A stretch of 64,000 bases of DNA from Sphingomonas pokkalii (GCF_003096275.1 NZ_QENQ01000001.1:541378-605377), one strand, 5' to 3'. Shown: positions 1-7,990, counted from the first letter of the stretch. The notes: generated by a model from the sequence alone, not told the origin. Program-made: numbers and translations.

Positions 1-59
1 TGATCGCCAGCCTTTCGGTGCAGCTGGAAACGCTTGCCAAGCGCTGGGGCGTGGCATGA
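1..59 (+). CDS. C-terminal end of a type III secretion stator gene (SctL/FliH position), partial
   Basis: The window opens inside a reading frame that ends IASLSVQLETLAKRWGVA and then TGA. The stop overlaps the ATG of the ATPase gene in an ATGA junction. In T3SS and flagellar operons the gene directly before the ATPase encodes the peripheral stalk/stator SctL (FliH), so that identity is inferred from position only. Eighteen codons are too few to assign a family. Confidence 0.45.
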   Translation, partial: IASLSVQLETLAKRWGVA

Positions 60-1375
60 GCGATCCGCTGGCGCTGCTCCGGGCGCTCGATGCCGCGCCG
101 ATGTTCGAGCAGCACGGCCGCATCGTCGGCGCGCTGGGCACGACCATTCGCGTGACCGGCGTGCGCGCGCGGATCGGCGAGAATTGCGAGATCGTCGATG
201 CCGAGACCGGCTTTTCGCTCTGGGCGGAGGTGATCGGCCTTGCCGATGGCGGCGCGATCCTGACCCCGCTGGGCGATCTGCGCGGCCTATCGATAAACAG
301 CGACGTGATCCTGCGCAGCGGCGAGGATCGGGTGCCCTATGGCGCCGACATGCTCGGCCGCGTGCTCGATGCCCGGCTCCAGCCGCTCGACGGAGCAGGC
401 AGCGTGCGGCGCGGTACCGATCGTCCGATCCATGGCGACGCGCCCAATCCGATGCACCGCCGCCCGATCGACGCGGCGATGGAGACCGGCATCCGCGCGA
501 TCGACGGGCTGATGCCGATCGGCATCGGACAGCGTGTCGGCATCTTCGCGAGTGCCGGCGTCGGCAAGTCGACCCTGCTGGCCAATCTCGCGCGCAACGC
601 CCAGTGCGACGCAATCGTGATCGCGTTGATCGGCGAGCGCGGTCGCGAGGTGCGCGAGTTCATCGAGGAGACGCTGGGCGCCGAGGGGCTCGCCCGCTCG
701 GTCGTGATCGTCGCCACCTCGGACCGGCCCGCGATGGAGCGGGTGCGCGCCGCGCATGTCGCCACCGCGATCGCCGAGGGGCTGCGCGACGAAGGCCGGC
801 ACGTGCTGCTGCTGATGGACAGCGTCACTCGCTTCGCCCGCGCGCTGCGGGAGATCGGGCTGGCCGCGGGCGAGCCGGCGGTGCGGCGCGGCTTCCCGCC
901 TTCCGTCTTCGCCGAGTTGCCGCGGCTGTTCGAGCGCAGCGGCACCGCCGAGGCGGGCGCGATCACCGCGCTTTACACCGTGCTGCTGGAGGATGAGGAG
1001 GGCGATCCGATCGGCGAGGAAGTGCGCTCGCTGCTCGACGGCCATATCGTGCTGTCGCGCAAGCTCGCCTCGCGCGGGCATTATCCGGCGATCGACGTGC
1101 TGGGCAGCCTTTCGCGACTGTTCCCGCGTCTCGCCAGCGGGGCGCAGCAGCGCGCCGCGCATGGGCTGCGGGCGATGCTGGCCAAGCTCGACGAGATCGA
1201 GCTGCTCGTCCAGATCGGCGAATATCAGCCCGGTCGCGATCCGCTGGCCGATCGCGCGCTTGCCGAACGCGCCGCCATCGCCGCCTATCTGCGCCAGTCC
1301 GGCGGCGAACGCACATCGCTGGGCGAAAGCATCGCCCGACTACGTACCTTCGAGGAGATGGACCATGCCCGCTGA
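56..1375 (+). CDS. sctN: Type III secretion ATPase SctN (YscN/HrcN/FliI family)
   Basis: 439 residues, the usual length for the hexameric ATPase at the cytoplasmic gate of type III export, which strips chaperones and unfolds substrates. Walker A is GVGKST near residue 170, followed by ALIGERGREVREFIEE. The stretch VATSDRPAMERVRA, then MDSVTRFARALREIGLAAGE, matches virulence-type SctN; E. coli FliI reads differently there (APADVS, MDSLTRYAMA), so injectisome rather than flagellum is the better call. The start overlaps the upstream stop as ATGA and the end overlaps the next gene by 11 bp, so it sits inside an operon. No other structural T3SS genes are visible; they would lie to the left of the window. 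Confidence 0.88.
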   Translation: MSDPLALLRALDAAPMFEQHGRIVGALGTTIRVTGVRARIGENCEIVDAETGFSLWAEVIGLADGGAILTPLGDLRGLSINSDVILRSGEDRVPYGADMLGRVLDARLQPLDGAGSVRRGTDRPIHGDAPNPMHRRPIDAAMETGIRAIDGLMPIGIGQRVGIFASAGVGKSTLLANLARNAQCDAIVIALIGERGREVREFIEETLGAEGLARSVVIVATSDRPAMERVRAAHVATAIAEGLRDEGRHVLLLMDSVTRFARALREIGLAAGEPAVRRGFPPSVFAELPRLFERSGTAEAGAITALYTVLLEDEEGDPIGEEVRSLLDGHIVLSRKLASRGHYPAIDVLGSLSRLFPRLASGAQQRAAHGLRAMLAKLDEIELLVQIGEYQPGRDPLADRALAERAAIAAYLRQSGGERTSLGESIARLRTFEEMDHAR

Positions 1376-1820
1376 CACCCGTGCGCCCGTGCTGGCGCGC
1401 ATCGCCCAGGTGCGGGAACAGCGCCTTGCCCGCGCGCTGGCCGAGGCGCGGGAAGCGGCGGATCGCGCCAGGGCAGGGGCCGTAGCCGCCGAGGCGGCGA
1501 TGGCGGCGGCGGCGCGCGAGCGCAGCGCGGCGCGCCTGCTGTTCCAGGCAAGCCCGGCCTGCCCGCAGACTCGGCTGTGGATGGAGCAGCGCGTGACCGA
1601 GGAGATCGGAGCGGTGGCGCGGGCGAGCGACCAGCGCGCGCGGCATGCGCTGGCGGTCGACGCGCAAGGCGCTGCGGGACGCGCGCTCGATCAGCACCGT
1701 GTGCGCAGCGAGAGCGTCGCGACCCACCACCAGTCGCTGCGCCGGGCCGAACGCCGCCGGGCGGAGGAGCGCGCGGAGCCCGAGGCCGGGGCATTTCGCT
1801 TCGTGCGAGGCTGGGCATGA
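1365..1820 (+). CDS. Type III secretion stalk protein, SctO/FliJ-like
   Basis: 151 residues, strongly Ala/Arg/Glu-rich with long uninterrupted heptad-like stretches (residues ~10-60 and ~70-140), as expected for the coiled-coil SctO/YscO/FliJ stalk that inserts into the ATPase hexamer. The sequence family diverges fast and gives no motif, so the call rests on length, helical composition and position directly after sctN. It begins 11 bp inside sctN and ends overlapping the next gene (ATGA), which implies translational coupling. Confidence 0.6.
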   Translation: MPADTRAPVLARIAQVREQRLARALAEAREAADRARAGAVAAEAAMAAAARERSAARLLFQASPACPQTRLWMEQRVTEEIGAVARASDQRARHALAVDAQGAAGRALDQHRVRSESVATHHQSLRRAERRRAEERAEPEAGAFRFVRGWA

Positions 1821-2371
1821 ACGGCGCATCGACCAGTGGGCAGGTGCAGCCCAGGTCCGTCCCGGCGCCTCGTGATACCCCCGCCAAGGCGGAGCCCGAG
1901 GCCGCACCGAAGCAGCGCAAGGCGTTTGCAGACGCGCTGTCCCGACATGCGGGCAAGCGTGTCGCCAAGGATCCGGGGGCGGACAAGGCGGACGGCCTGG
2001 CGTCGATCAGCGCCCCGCGCGATTTCGTCGCGCTGTCGGTGGCGGCGCGGCCCTCCGCAACGGGGATGGTGGATCCCGTCCAGCACGCCCAGCTCGATCG
2101 CATCGCCGCTGCCATCGCCGAAGTCAGCAAGTCCGCCCAGCCCGAAGTGCACCTCGCGCTTCCGCTCGGCAGCTACCGGGTGGAAGGTGCCGTGCTCGGC
2201 CACGATCTCGCCGGGCAGGTGAACGTGCTGCTGATCCCCTCCGCGGCGGTGCCGCCTGCCGTCGCGGCGCAGTGGAGCGAGCAGCTCCACGAGCGGCTGC
2301 TCCGGCGCGAGGTGCGGGTGGGCAGGATCGGCGTCCAGGGCAATGCCGTAGCGATGGCGGCGCGGCGGTAG
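1817..2371 (+). CDS. Gene at SctP/FliK position (needle-length control or HpaP-like), divergent
   Basis: 184 residues. The N-terminal half is Pro/Ala/Lys-rich and low in complexity. The C-terminal third (from about residue 110) is more ordered, with alternating hydrophobics (EVHLALPLGSYRVEG ... VNVLLIPSAAV), the layout of SctP/FliK/HpaP proteins, whose folded C-terminal domain switches substrate specificity. It starts in an ATGA overlap with the stalk gene and is the last gene of the operon in view. Function is inferred from position and layout, not from a recognised motif. Confidence 0.45.
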   Translation: MNGASTSGQVQPRSVPAPRDTPAKAEPEAAPKQRKAFADALSRHAGKRVAKDPGADKADGLASISAPRDFVALSVAARPSATGMVDPVQHAQLDRIAAAIAEVSKSAQPEVHLALPLGSYRVEGAVLGHDLAGQVNVLLIPSAAVPPAVAAQWSEQLHERLLRREVRVGRIGVQGNAVAMAARR

Positions 2372-2382
2372 CGCCGCGTCGC

Positions 2383-2853
2383 TCAGCGGGCGGTTCGGTT
2401 GGGGTCCTCGCGCAGCTGGAAGATCGCCGTCTCGATCGCCACGCAGGCATGGTCGGTATCGGTCATGCCCGGCCGGCCATCGGGATCGAACAGCGCGTAG
2501 CCGAGGCCGGAGAGCCGATCCAGCACGTCGCTGGTCGGGCTTGCGGCGATCAGTGCCGCGACCTCGCCGGTGAAGTCGTTCAGCGCGCGCGACAGGCGGC
2601 CGGCGTCTGCCGGCGCGGCGCCCAGCGCGGCGGCCAGCGTCCGCGCCACCCCCTGGGTGTCATAGGCGTCGCCGGGCCGCAGCGGTGCCCGCGCCCCCTG
2701 TGCCAGCCCCAGTTCGCGGGTGAGCGTGCCGGCGACCCGATTGGCCAGCACCGTCATCGCCTGACCGGCCAGCGCCCCCGGCGTCGTGCCGGTCGCCCGG
2801 ATTCCGCCGAGCGCAGCGGCGCGGAGACCGCCGATTCCGATGGGCTGGGTCAT
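2383..2853 (-). CDS. Hypothetical protein, candidate T3SS-regulon member
   Basis: 156 residues, no signal peptide, mostly helical by composition, with a Gly/Ala/Thr-rich N-terminus and two Asp-rich patches (GYALFDPDG; MTDTDHACVAIETAIF). I do not recognise the family. It converges on the SctP-position gene with a 12-bp gap and carries one variant of a 17-bp box 67 bp upstream of its ATG, shared with the LysM hydrolase and lipase genes. A soluble, secretable protein or chaperone of the T3SS would fit; this is inference. Confidence 0.5.
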   Translation of the reverse strand: MTQPIGIGGLRAAALGGIRATGTTPGALAGQAMTVLANRVAGTLTRELGLAQGARAPLRPGDAYDTQGVARTLAAALGAAPADAGRLSRALNDFTGEVAALIAASPTSDVLDRLSGLGYALFDPDGRPGMTDTDHACVAIETAIFQLREDPNRTAR

Positions 2854-2920
2854 GATCGAATCTCGTCCGTGGAATGGAACATGCCAGCGTGGATAGCGGC
2901 TTTCGGGCGTCGGCGCGCTC

Positions 2921-2937
2921 CACGAATCGCTTAGGCG
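2921..2937 (-). promoter_or_regulatory. T3SS-linked upstream box, copy 1 (variant)
   Basis: Plus-strand CACGAATCGCTTAGGCG, 14 of 17 identical to the two perfect copies at 5045 and 7033. It lies 67 bp upstream of the ATG of the minus-strand gene ending at 2383, in the same orientation as the other copies. The short plus-strand gene at 2977 starts on the other side, so it could act on both. Confidence 0.5.
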
Positions 2938-2976
2938 ATGCTAGGGAAGGGCATCGCTGTCTGCGGGAGTTGCGTG

Positions 2977-3354
2977 ATGATCCTACCCCTGGTCGCTGCC
3001 GCCGCCGTCGAGATCGCCCCCGCCGATCGCGCTGCCATTCTCGACGCCGCGCACCAGGCGATCGCACGCCGCATCGGCAAAACGCCCAGGCTGGTGGTGC
3101 GCACGCTCGGCCACCAGGGCGACTGGGTGTTTCTGATCGCGACGATGCAGGACAAGGCCGGCCGCCCGATCAGCTATGCCGGCACGCCGCTTGGCTCCGC
3201 CGAGGCGGAGGGCATGGTCTCAAAGGACTATGTCGCGCTGTTCCGCCGCGTGGGGAAGGGGTGGCGGCTGGTGGAGGAAGCGCTGGGCCCTACCGACGTC
3301 GCCTGGGCCGGCTGGGCGGACAAGCACGGTGCGCCCCGGTCGATCTTCGGGTGA
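2977..3354 (+). CDS. Small secreted hypothetical protein
   Basis: 125 residues beginning MILPLVAAAAVEIAP, a very short hydrophobic leader that could be a minimal signal peptide. The body is a mixed alpha/beta sequence with Trp and Lys/Gly pairs near the C-terminus and no motif I recognise. I chose ATG 2977 because GGGAG sits 8 bp upstream; the longer frame from 2938 lacks a ribosome site and would bury the hydrophobic leader. It lies between two minus-strand genes and converges on the next. Confidence 0.45.
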   Translation: MILPLVAAAAVEIAPADRAAILDAAHQAIARRIGKTPRLVVRTLGHQGDWVFLIATMQDKAGRPISYAGTPLGSAEAEGMVSKDYVALFRRVGKGWRLVEEALGPTDVAWAGWADKHGAPRSIFG

Positions 3355-3358
3355 TCGC

Positions 3359-3682
3359 TCAGTAGCGCCCGTGTTCGTTGCCGCGCGTCCAATATTCGAA
3401 GCTGCGGTCGAGCGCGCGGGTGGAGAAGACCACATGGCCGCGATTGCGCTCGAACCCCATCGCGGGCGCACCGTCGAGCGCCCCTGCCCACCAGCCATTG
3501 GCCCGTTTGCCGCTGAACACGGCTTGCGTGCCGCTCCTGCCCTGCGCGCGCAGCCGGGTGGTGCCGCCGGGCCCGGCCTGCACCTGCAGGGTGCAGGGTT
3601 CGGGCGGGGCGATGTCGAACACGCAGGTCGCGGGTTCGGCGGCGGCGGCGGCGGCGAGCGCGGCGAGGGGGAACAGGATCAT
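3359..3682 (-). CDS. Small periplasmic hypothetical protein coupled to the LysM hydrolase
   Basis: 107 residues with a clear signal peptide (MILFPLAALAAAAAAEPA) and two Cys in CVFDIAPPEPC that could form a disulfide. The C-terminal half reads like a small beta domain. Its ATG overlaps the stop codon of the upstream LysM/lysozyme gene (ATGA), so the two are translated together. A periplasmic inhibitor or accessory factor for that hydrolase is plausible from pairing alone; lysozyme inhibitors are small disulfide-bonded exported proteins. No family recognised. Confidence 0.55.
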   Translation of the reverse strand: MILFPLAALAAAAAAEPATCVFDIAPPEPCTLQVQAGPGGTTRLRAQGRSGTQAVFSGKRANGWWAGALDGAPAMGFERNRGHVVFSTRALDRSFEYWTRGNEHGRY

Positions 3683-4986
3683 CGCTGGAAGATGGTCGCG
3701 GCGAGTTGCGACCGGTAGGCGGAATCGCCGACGATATCGGCAGGCCGTTCATAATATCGGCAGACGATCGCCGCGGCATCGCCGGCGCTGGTCGCCTGTT
3801 GCAGCCGGCGACCGGCGGCGCTTTCCGTGCCGGTAAGCTCGTGCTGGACGAAGGCGAGCTGTTCCTCGAAGGTCGAATTGCGGATGTCGTGCCCGGCCCA
3901 GGCGGCGAAATCTGCCTGGCGCGGCCCCTCCCACTGCGCGAGCCCATAGCCGGGGCCGCCGCCGATCTGGCGGATATCGGCCTCCATCCGGCTTTCCGCA
4001 TCGAGATTGGCGGCGATTCCGGCCGCCTGCGCGCGCGTCCATCCCTGCGCCTGGAAATAGGCCATCGCCTGGTCGATGCGGCCCTGGCGGGTCGCGGACG
4101 GCGCGCCGACGCGTGTGGCGCCGCCGGCCTCCGCCGGTGCCTGGGCCGCGGACGGCGCGTGCAGGATCTTGGCGCCGTGCGACAGCGCCCAGGAAAGGTT
4201 GCCGGTGGTCACCTTCTGGGTGCCGTCGGCATTGCGGTTGTTCGATCCGATCGTCTGGCCGTTGCCGGCATAGAGCACGGTATGCGAGACGCCGCCGCCC
4301 TGGATGATGACGACATCGCCGGGCTTGGCCTGCGCGGCGCTGACCTCCGTCCAGCCCTGCGCGCGCAGCGTCTTGTCGAGCTGCGCGACCGAGTCGGTGT
4401 GGAGGTTCGCCGGCAGCTGCCCCGCTTCGGTAAGCACTGCCGAGACGAAATTGGCGCAGCACACATTGGCCGGCACGTTCGCGTTCATCGGCAGGTTGTC
4501 GCTGCGGTCGCCGCGCAGATCCGCGGCGTTGCGGCCGAGATATTGCCGGGCGACGTCGGCGGGATTGCGCCCCGAGCCGCCGCCCTCCACGCGGCCGACT
4601 GCTTCTGCGCCGCCGGTGCTGGGGCTACCGCTGCCGCTGCCCAGCCGCAGCGTCTGGCCGGGCAGGATCATGCCCGGATTGGCGAGGCCGTTGTCGAGCG
4701 CGAGATCGTGCCAGTCGAGCCCAAAGCGCGCGGCGATGCCCGAAAGCGTGTCGCCAGCCTGCACAGTGTAGCTGCCGCCGCCCGGCGGGGGCAACGCGAT
4801 CGTCTGGCCGGGGAAGATCAGATTCGGGTTGCGGATCTGCGGGTTGGCCGCCCGGAGCGCCGCGAGCGAGACGCCGTTCCGCGCCGCGATGCTCGAGAGC
4901 GTATCGCCCTGGCGGACGGTGTATCCGCCACTATCGCCGCTGCGGACGCCGCCGGACATACTGGTGCGGCTGATCGAGTCGAGCAT
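3679..4986 (-). CDS. Peptidoglycan hydrolase: 2x LysM, CHAP/NlpC-like domain, phage-tail lysozyme domain
   Basis: 435 residues. LysM repeats lie at ~22-66 (YTVRQGDTLSSIAARNG) and ~73-116 (YTVQAGDTLSGIAARFG). A Cys/His amidase- or endopeptidase-like segment follows at ~140-270, with Cys-Cys in NVCCANFVSAV and His in GGGVSHTVLYAGNG. The C-terminal ~130 residues (MAYFQAQGWTRAQAAGIAAN, then GYGLAQWE) resemble the lysozyme domain of phage tail proteins. There is no signal peptide although the substrate is extracytoplasmic, which fits export by the adjacent T3SS, either to open the wall for the needle or as an effector. A perfect copy of the 17-bp box lies 58 bp upstream. Confidence 0.75.
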   Translation of the reverse strand: MLDSISRTSMSGGVRSGDSGGYTVRQGDTLSSIAARNGVSLAALRAANPQIRNPNLIFPGQTIALPPPGGGSYTVQAGDTLSGIAARFGLDWHDLALDNGLANPGMILPGQTLRLGSGSGSPSTGGAEAVGRVEGGGSGRNPADVARQYLGRNAADLRGDRSDNLPMNANVPANVCCANFVSAVLTEAGQLPANLHTDSVAQLDKTLRAQGWTEVSAAQAKPGDVVIIQGGGVSHTVLYAGNGQTIGSNNRNADGTQKVTTGNLSWALSHGAKILHAPSAAQAPAEAGGATRVGAPSATRQGRIDQAMAYFQAQGWTRAQAAGIAANLDAESRMEADIRQIGGGPGYGLAQWEGPRQADFAAWAGHDIRNSTFEEQLAFVQHELTGTESAAGRRLQQATSAGDAAAIVCRYYERPADIVGDSAYRSQLAATIFQR

Positions 4987-5044
4987 GGAACGCCTCCCTG
5001 AACCGTCGGCGCAAAACTCGCATCGGCGGCGGTGCGTGTCTCTC

Positions 5045-5061
5045 GACGATTCGTTTAGGCG
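5045..5061 (-). promoter_or_regulatory. T3SS-linked upstream box, copy 2
   Basis: Plus-strand GACGATTCGTTTAGGCG, identical over 17 bp to the copy at 7033. It lies 58 bp upstream of the ATG of the LysM hydrolase. It resembles neither a TTCG-N16-TTCG hrpII box nor a tts box as I know them. Confidence 0.6.
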
Positions 5062-5086
5062 GGCGGCGCAGCGCGTCCGCGCGTGG

Positions 5087-6007
5087 CTAGCGCTTGTCCG
5101 CCCGCAGCCGTTCCAGCACCGGCGGCGCGATCGTCATCCCCGCCCTCGTCATGGCGGGCGTCGGCCAGGCACCGCTCGCGACCTGCTGCTTCACCGTCGC
5201 GCGATCGGGCGGGGGCCAGCCCAAGCCGGCCTTGCGGGCGCGCTCCACCAGGCGGGTGCGGGCGGCGAGCATTTCCGGGCTGGTGAAGATCACCGGCGTC
5301 TCCAGCAGGGCGTGCGCGGCCATGCTGCCGTCGTCGGCGACGCTCCACAAGGTGCCGCCCTTCTCGATCAGCAACTCGGCGATCTCAGCCTGCTCGGCGT
5401 CCATCGCGATGCGCACGGGATCGATTCCGAAGGCATCGGCGCGGCGGGGATCGGCGCCATGGCGGAGCAACGTCATCACGCCGCCGAGATGGCCGAACGT
5501 GATCGCGCTCCGCATCGGACTCTGGCTGCCTTTGGCCTGCGGATCGGGCGCGGCGCCGGCCGAAAGCAACTGCTCGGCGATCGCCGGGCTGTCGGCCAGG
5601 ATCGCCAGCGACAGCGCGGCGCCGGGCTTCACGCCATCTTTCGGCATACCGGCCGCGAACAGCATCGTCACTGCGTCGGCGTCGCACCGTGCCACCGCGA
5701 AGGTGAGCAGGTCGCCATAGCGGCCGGCGGGGGGCTGGGGGATCTTGGGGTCGTCGACCACGGCGGTCCCGATCAGCCGCGGATCGCGCGCCAGCATCGC
5801 CTGGGCTTCCTCGACGCGGCCGTCGAAGATCGCCTCGGCCAGCGCGCGGCCGGCGGTGCCGTTGCTCAGATGCGTGAGCACGCGGGTGCGATCGGGCAAT
5901 ACTACCGCGGCGCGCTTGGTATAGCAGGTTGGCTCGGCGGCCATGCATCCTCCGGTCGGGGCGGCCGCCAGCATCAGCGCGGCGAGGATGCGGAAGCGGC
6001 GGGTCAC
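5087..6007 (-). CDS. Ankyrin-repeat lipoprotein
   Basis: 306 residues from a GTG start (MTRRFRILAALMLAAAPTGGC), a hydrophobic leader ending in a Cys that could be lipidated. At ~60-240 there are several ankyrin-like units (LLTFAVARCDADAVTMLFAAG; ALSLAILADSPAIAEQLLSAGA; MRSAITFGHLGGVMTLLRHGAD). The product would be a periplasm-facing scaffold. It starts 34 bp after the lipase gene on the same strand and is probably cotranscribed, so an inhibitory or chaperone role towards the lipase is possible. The longer frame upstream has no good start. Confidence 0.65.
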   Translation of the reverse strand: MTRRFRILAALMLAAAPTGGCMAAEPTCYTKRAAVVLPDRTRVLTHLSNGTAGRALAEAIFDGRVEEAQAMLARDPRLIGTAVVDDPKIPQPPAGRYGDLLTFAVARCDADAVTMLFAAGMPKDGVKPGAALSLAILADSPAIAEQLLSAGAAPDPQAKGSQSPMRSAITFGHLGGVMTLLRHGADPRRADAFGIDPVRIAMDAEQAEIAELLIEKGGTLWSVADDGSMAAHALLETPVIFTSPEMLAARTRLVERARKAGLGWPPPDRATVKQQVASGAWPTPAMTRAGMTIAPPVLERLRADKR

Positions 6008-6041
6008 GCCGCCATGGTGTAGGTAGTGGGGCGGGCCCGGG

Positions 6042-6965
6042 TCAATGTGCGCCCAGGCTGCTTGCGACCCAATCCATCCCGTGCCGGGCAAGCGGCGTAT
6101 CCTGATACCAGGATTGGCCCGCCGGCTGCTTCGCTTCGAGCGGGATGCGGGTGCCATAGGCCTCGGGAGCATCGACGAGGATCGCCCCCGGAATGCCGCC
6201 GATGATCGCCCCGGCGACGCGGTCGCCACCATCCTGGATCGCCGAGAGAATCTCGCCGCGCACGTAGAAGGCGGCGATCTTCGGCGCCGGGCCGTTGCCC
6301 CGGATCGCGTCTGCCTGCCGGATCGTGGCGTCGCTAAGCCCGGCGGCGTTGAAGGTCTGGGCGTCGCGCCCGCTGGCCAGCGCCGCCGCGGAGGCGAGGC
6401 CGCCGCCCAGCGAATGGCCGGTGATCGTCACCTGTGCCTCAGGGTGGCGGCCGATCGCCTTCGCGATCAGCAGCGCGCGGGTATATTGATCCGAGGGCAG
6501 GCCGACGCCTTGCCGGGCGTTCGCCTTCCAGTCGCTGCCGTCGGTGGTGCCGCGGAAGCTGACGACGTAGTTTGGGCCGCCATCGCCCTCTGCCACATAG
6601 ACGCGGGCGCGGAAGCTGCTCTGCGGCGAACTGAGGTCCTCGGCGCGCAGCCCGATCCTGGCGAGGTCGTCGCCACCGGCGACGCGGTAGCCGGCGGGCG
6701 GGGCCGGCGTGTCGTTATAGACATCCGCCGCCATGGCCGCGAGATCGATGGTGGAAGGTCCGCCGGCCCGTTCGGTCGCGAGCGGTGGGGCTTCGCTGCG
6801 GACGAACGGGACCGGCGGCGCGGGCTGTTGCCAGGCAAGCAGCTCACGCGGGGGCAGGTGACGGGCCTGGAAATCATCGTTCGCGGCGCGCTGCCGCAAT
6901 GCCGATGCCGCCGTGGAGGATGCGATGCCGTTGGGTCGCGAAAGCTGGTCAGCTGCCGACATCAT
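6042..6965 (-). CDS. Class-3 lipase-like alpha/beta hydrolase, candidate secreted effector
   Basis: 307 residues; AGGAA lies 7 bp before ATG 6965. The first ~90 residues are polar and disordered without a signal peptide, like a type III secretion leader. A fold typical of fungal-lipase-like proteins follows: VVSFRGTT (strand before the oxyanion region) and the nucleophile elbow GHSLGGG at about residue 190, with later Asp and His available for the triad (LVDAPEAYG; ARHGMDW). The likely reaction is hydrolysis of lipid esters. A perfect 17-bp box sits 67 bp upstream, shared with the LysM hydrolase gene. Effector status is inferred from the leader, the box and the T3SS neighbourhood. Confidence 0.7.
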   Translation of the reverse strand: MMSAADQLSRPNGIASSTAASALRQRAANDDFQARHLPPRELLAWQQPAPPVPFVRSEAPPLATERAGGPSTIDLAAMAADVYNDTPAPPAGYRVAGGDDLARIGLRAEDLSSPQSSFRARVYVAEGDGGPNYVVSFRGTTDGSDWKANARQGVGLPSDQYTRALLIAKAIGRHPEAQVTITGHSLGGGLASAAALASGRDAQTFNAAGLSDATIRQADAIRGNGPAPKIAAFYVRGEILSAIQDGGDRVAGAIIGGIPGAILVDAPEAYGTRIPLEAKQPAGQSWYQDTPLARHGMDWVASSLGAH

Positions 6966-7032
6966 GTTCTGCGTTCCTCGCCGATGGGGCCGTCGCCGTA
7001 CCGGATGACATGCCGGGGCCCCGCCGTCGCTA

Positions 7033-7049
7033 GACGATTCGTTTAGGCG
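7033..7049 (-). promoter_or_regulatory. T3SS-linked upstream box, copy 3
   Basis: Plus-strand GACGATTCGTTTAGGCG, 17/17 identical to the copy at 5045 and 67 bp upstream of the lipase ATG. It lies in the divergent gap before the DUF1521 gene (ATG 7145), so it may serve both directions. Confidence 0.6.
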
Positions 7050-7144
7050 ATCTACGCGATCCGGCGATGCCGTGGCCGGGCAGGGCGTGGGAAGCAGGGC
7101 AGCATAACGGGTCCGCAACCCACCGACGTTTCAGGAGCATGGAC

Positions 7145-7990
7145 ATGACGACGATTTCGCCCGCCGCTGCGACGCCCTTCGCGGCCGCCCAGCTGATGCT
7201 TGCCGGCGGCGTGCTCGCCCAGCAATTCGCGCCGTTGGGGGCGGGGCCGCTGGCCACGGCAATGCTGCCCTCGCTGCTGTCGATCCAGCTGGGAACGCTG
7301 GCGAACGATGCGCAGCTTGCGACGCAGGCGGGCTTCGCCGCGCAGACCACGGGCCAAAGCACTGCGCGGATCGATCTGGGCGACGGCTATCACCTCGCCA
7401 TCGACGAGCGGAACAGCGAGATGACGATCGTCAACGAAGCGACCGGCCAGAGCACCCGTGTCTGGGGCGATCCGCATGTCGATGTGAACGGCAAGCACCA
7501 GTTCGATTTCTACGGCACCACCACCTTCGAACTGGCGAACGGCACCAAGATCACCGTCAATACCGAACAGGCAAAGGACAATCCCAATGTCTATTTTGCG
7601 AGCCAGGTGGTGGTGACGCGCGGTGCCAATGCCGTGGTGATCGACGGCATCAGCCAGCAGCAGCTGGGTGACCTGTCGGTCAGCGTTTCGACCAACGGCT
7701 ACGCACTGGATTCCGCCAACCGCGACGGCTTCACGGTGCACGAGGCGGCCGGCGGCTGGCAGACCGAGCTCGGCGCGACGGTGACGCAGGCGGACGCCGA
7801 TCTGACCCGACCGGGCGCGATCTATGGGCCGGACAGCGCGATGCCCAGCCTCGCCGAGCTGGGCGCGGCGATCGGTGGCTTCCTGCTGTACGGCAGCATG
7901 ATCAGCTTCATGTTCGACGCAACTGCGCGCGCGAGCGTTGCATCGCCGGAAAGCAGCCGGGTGCTCCGCCAGCTGCTGCTGCCGAACTGA
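7145..7990 (+). CDS. DUF1521 / metal-ion-inducible autocleavage protein, NopE-like candidate T3SS effector
   Basis: 281 residues; AGGAG is 7 bp before ATG 7145, whereas the in-frame ATG six bases earlier is too close to it. The first ~70 residues are Ala/Gln/Leu-rich and hydrophobic without a clean signal peptide. At 107-113 it reads WGDPHVD, the exact site cut in the DUF1521 (MIIA) domain of Bradyrhizobium NopE1, where calcium triggers cleavage of the Asp-Pro bond. The domain then runs to ~230 (DFYGTTTFELANGTKITVNT, VVVTRGANAVVIDGI). A hydrophobic segment occurs near the C-terminus (GAAIGGFLLYGSMISFMF). NopE is T3SS-secreted, which matches the neighbourhood. Autocleavage itself is predicted, not shown. 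Confidence 0.8.
   Translation: MTTISPAAATPFAAAQLMLAGGVLAQQFAPLGAGPLATAMLPSLLSIQLGTLANDAQLATQAGFAAQTTGQSTARIDLGDGYHLAIDERNSEMTIVNEATGQSTRVWGDPHVDVNGKHQFDFYGTTTFELANGTKITVNTEQAKDNPNVYFASQVVVTRGANAVVIDGISQQQLGDLSVSVSTNGYALDSANRDGFTVHEAAGGWQTELGATVTQADADLTRPGAIYGPDSAMPSLAELGAAIGGFLLYGSMISFMFDATARASVASPESSRVLRQLLLPN

Noticed and set aside
1..2371. Flagellar fliI-fliJ-fliK operon
   Set aside because: The ATPase carries the virulence-type stretches VATSDRPAMER and MDSVTRFARALREIGLAAGE rather than the FliI versions, and no flagellar structural gene is nearby; injectisome assignment fits better, though the two systems are homologous.
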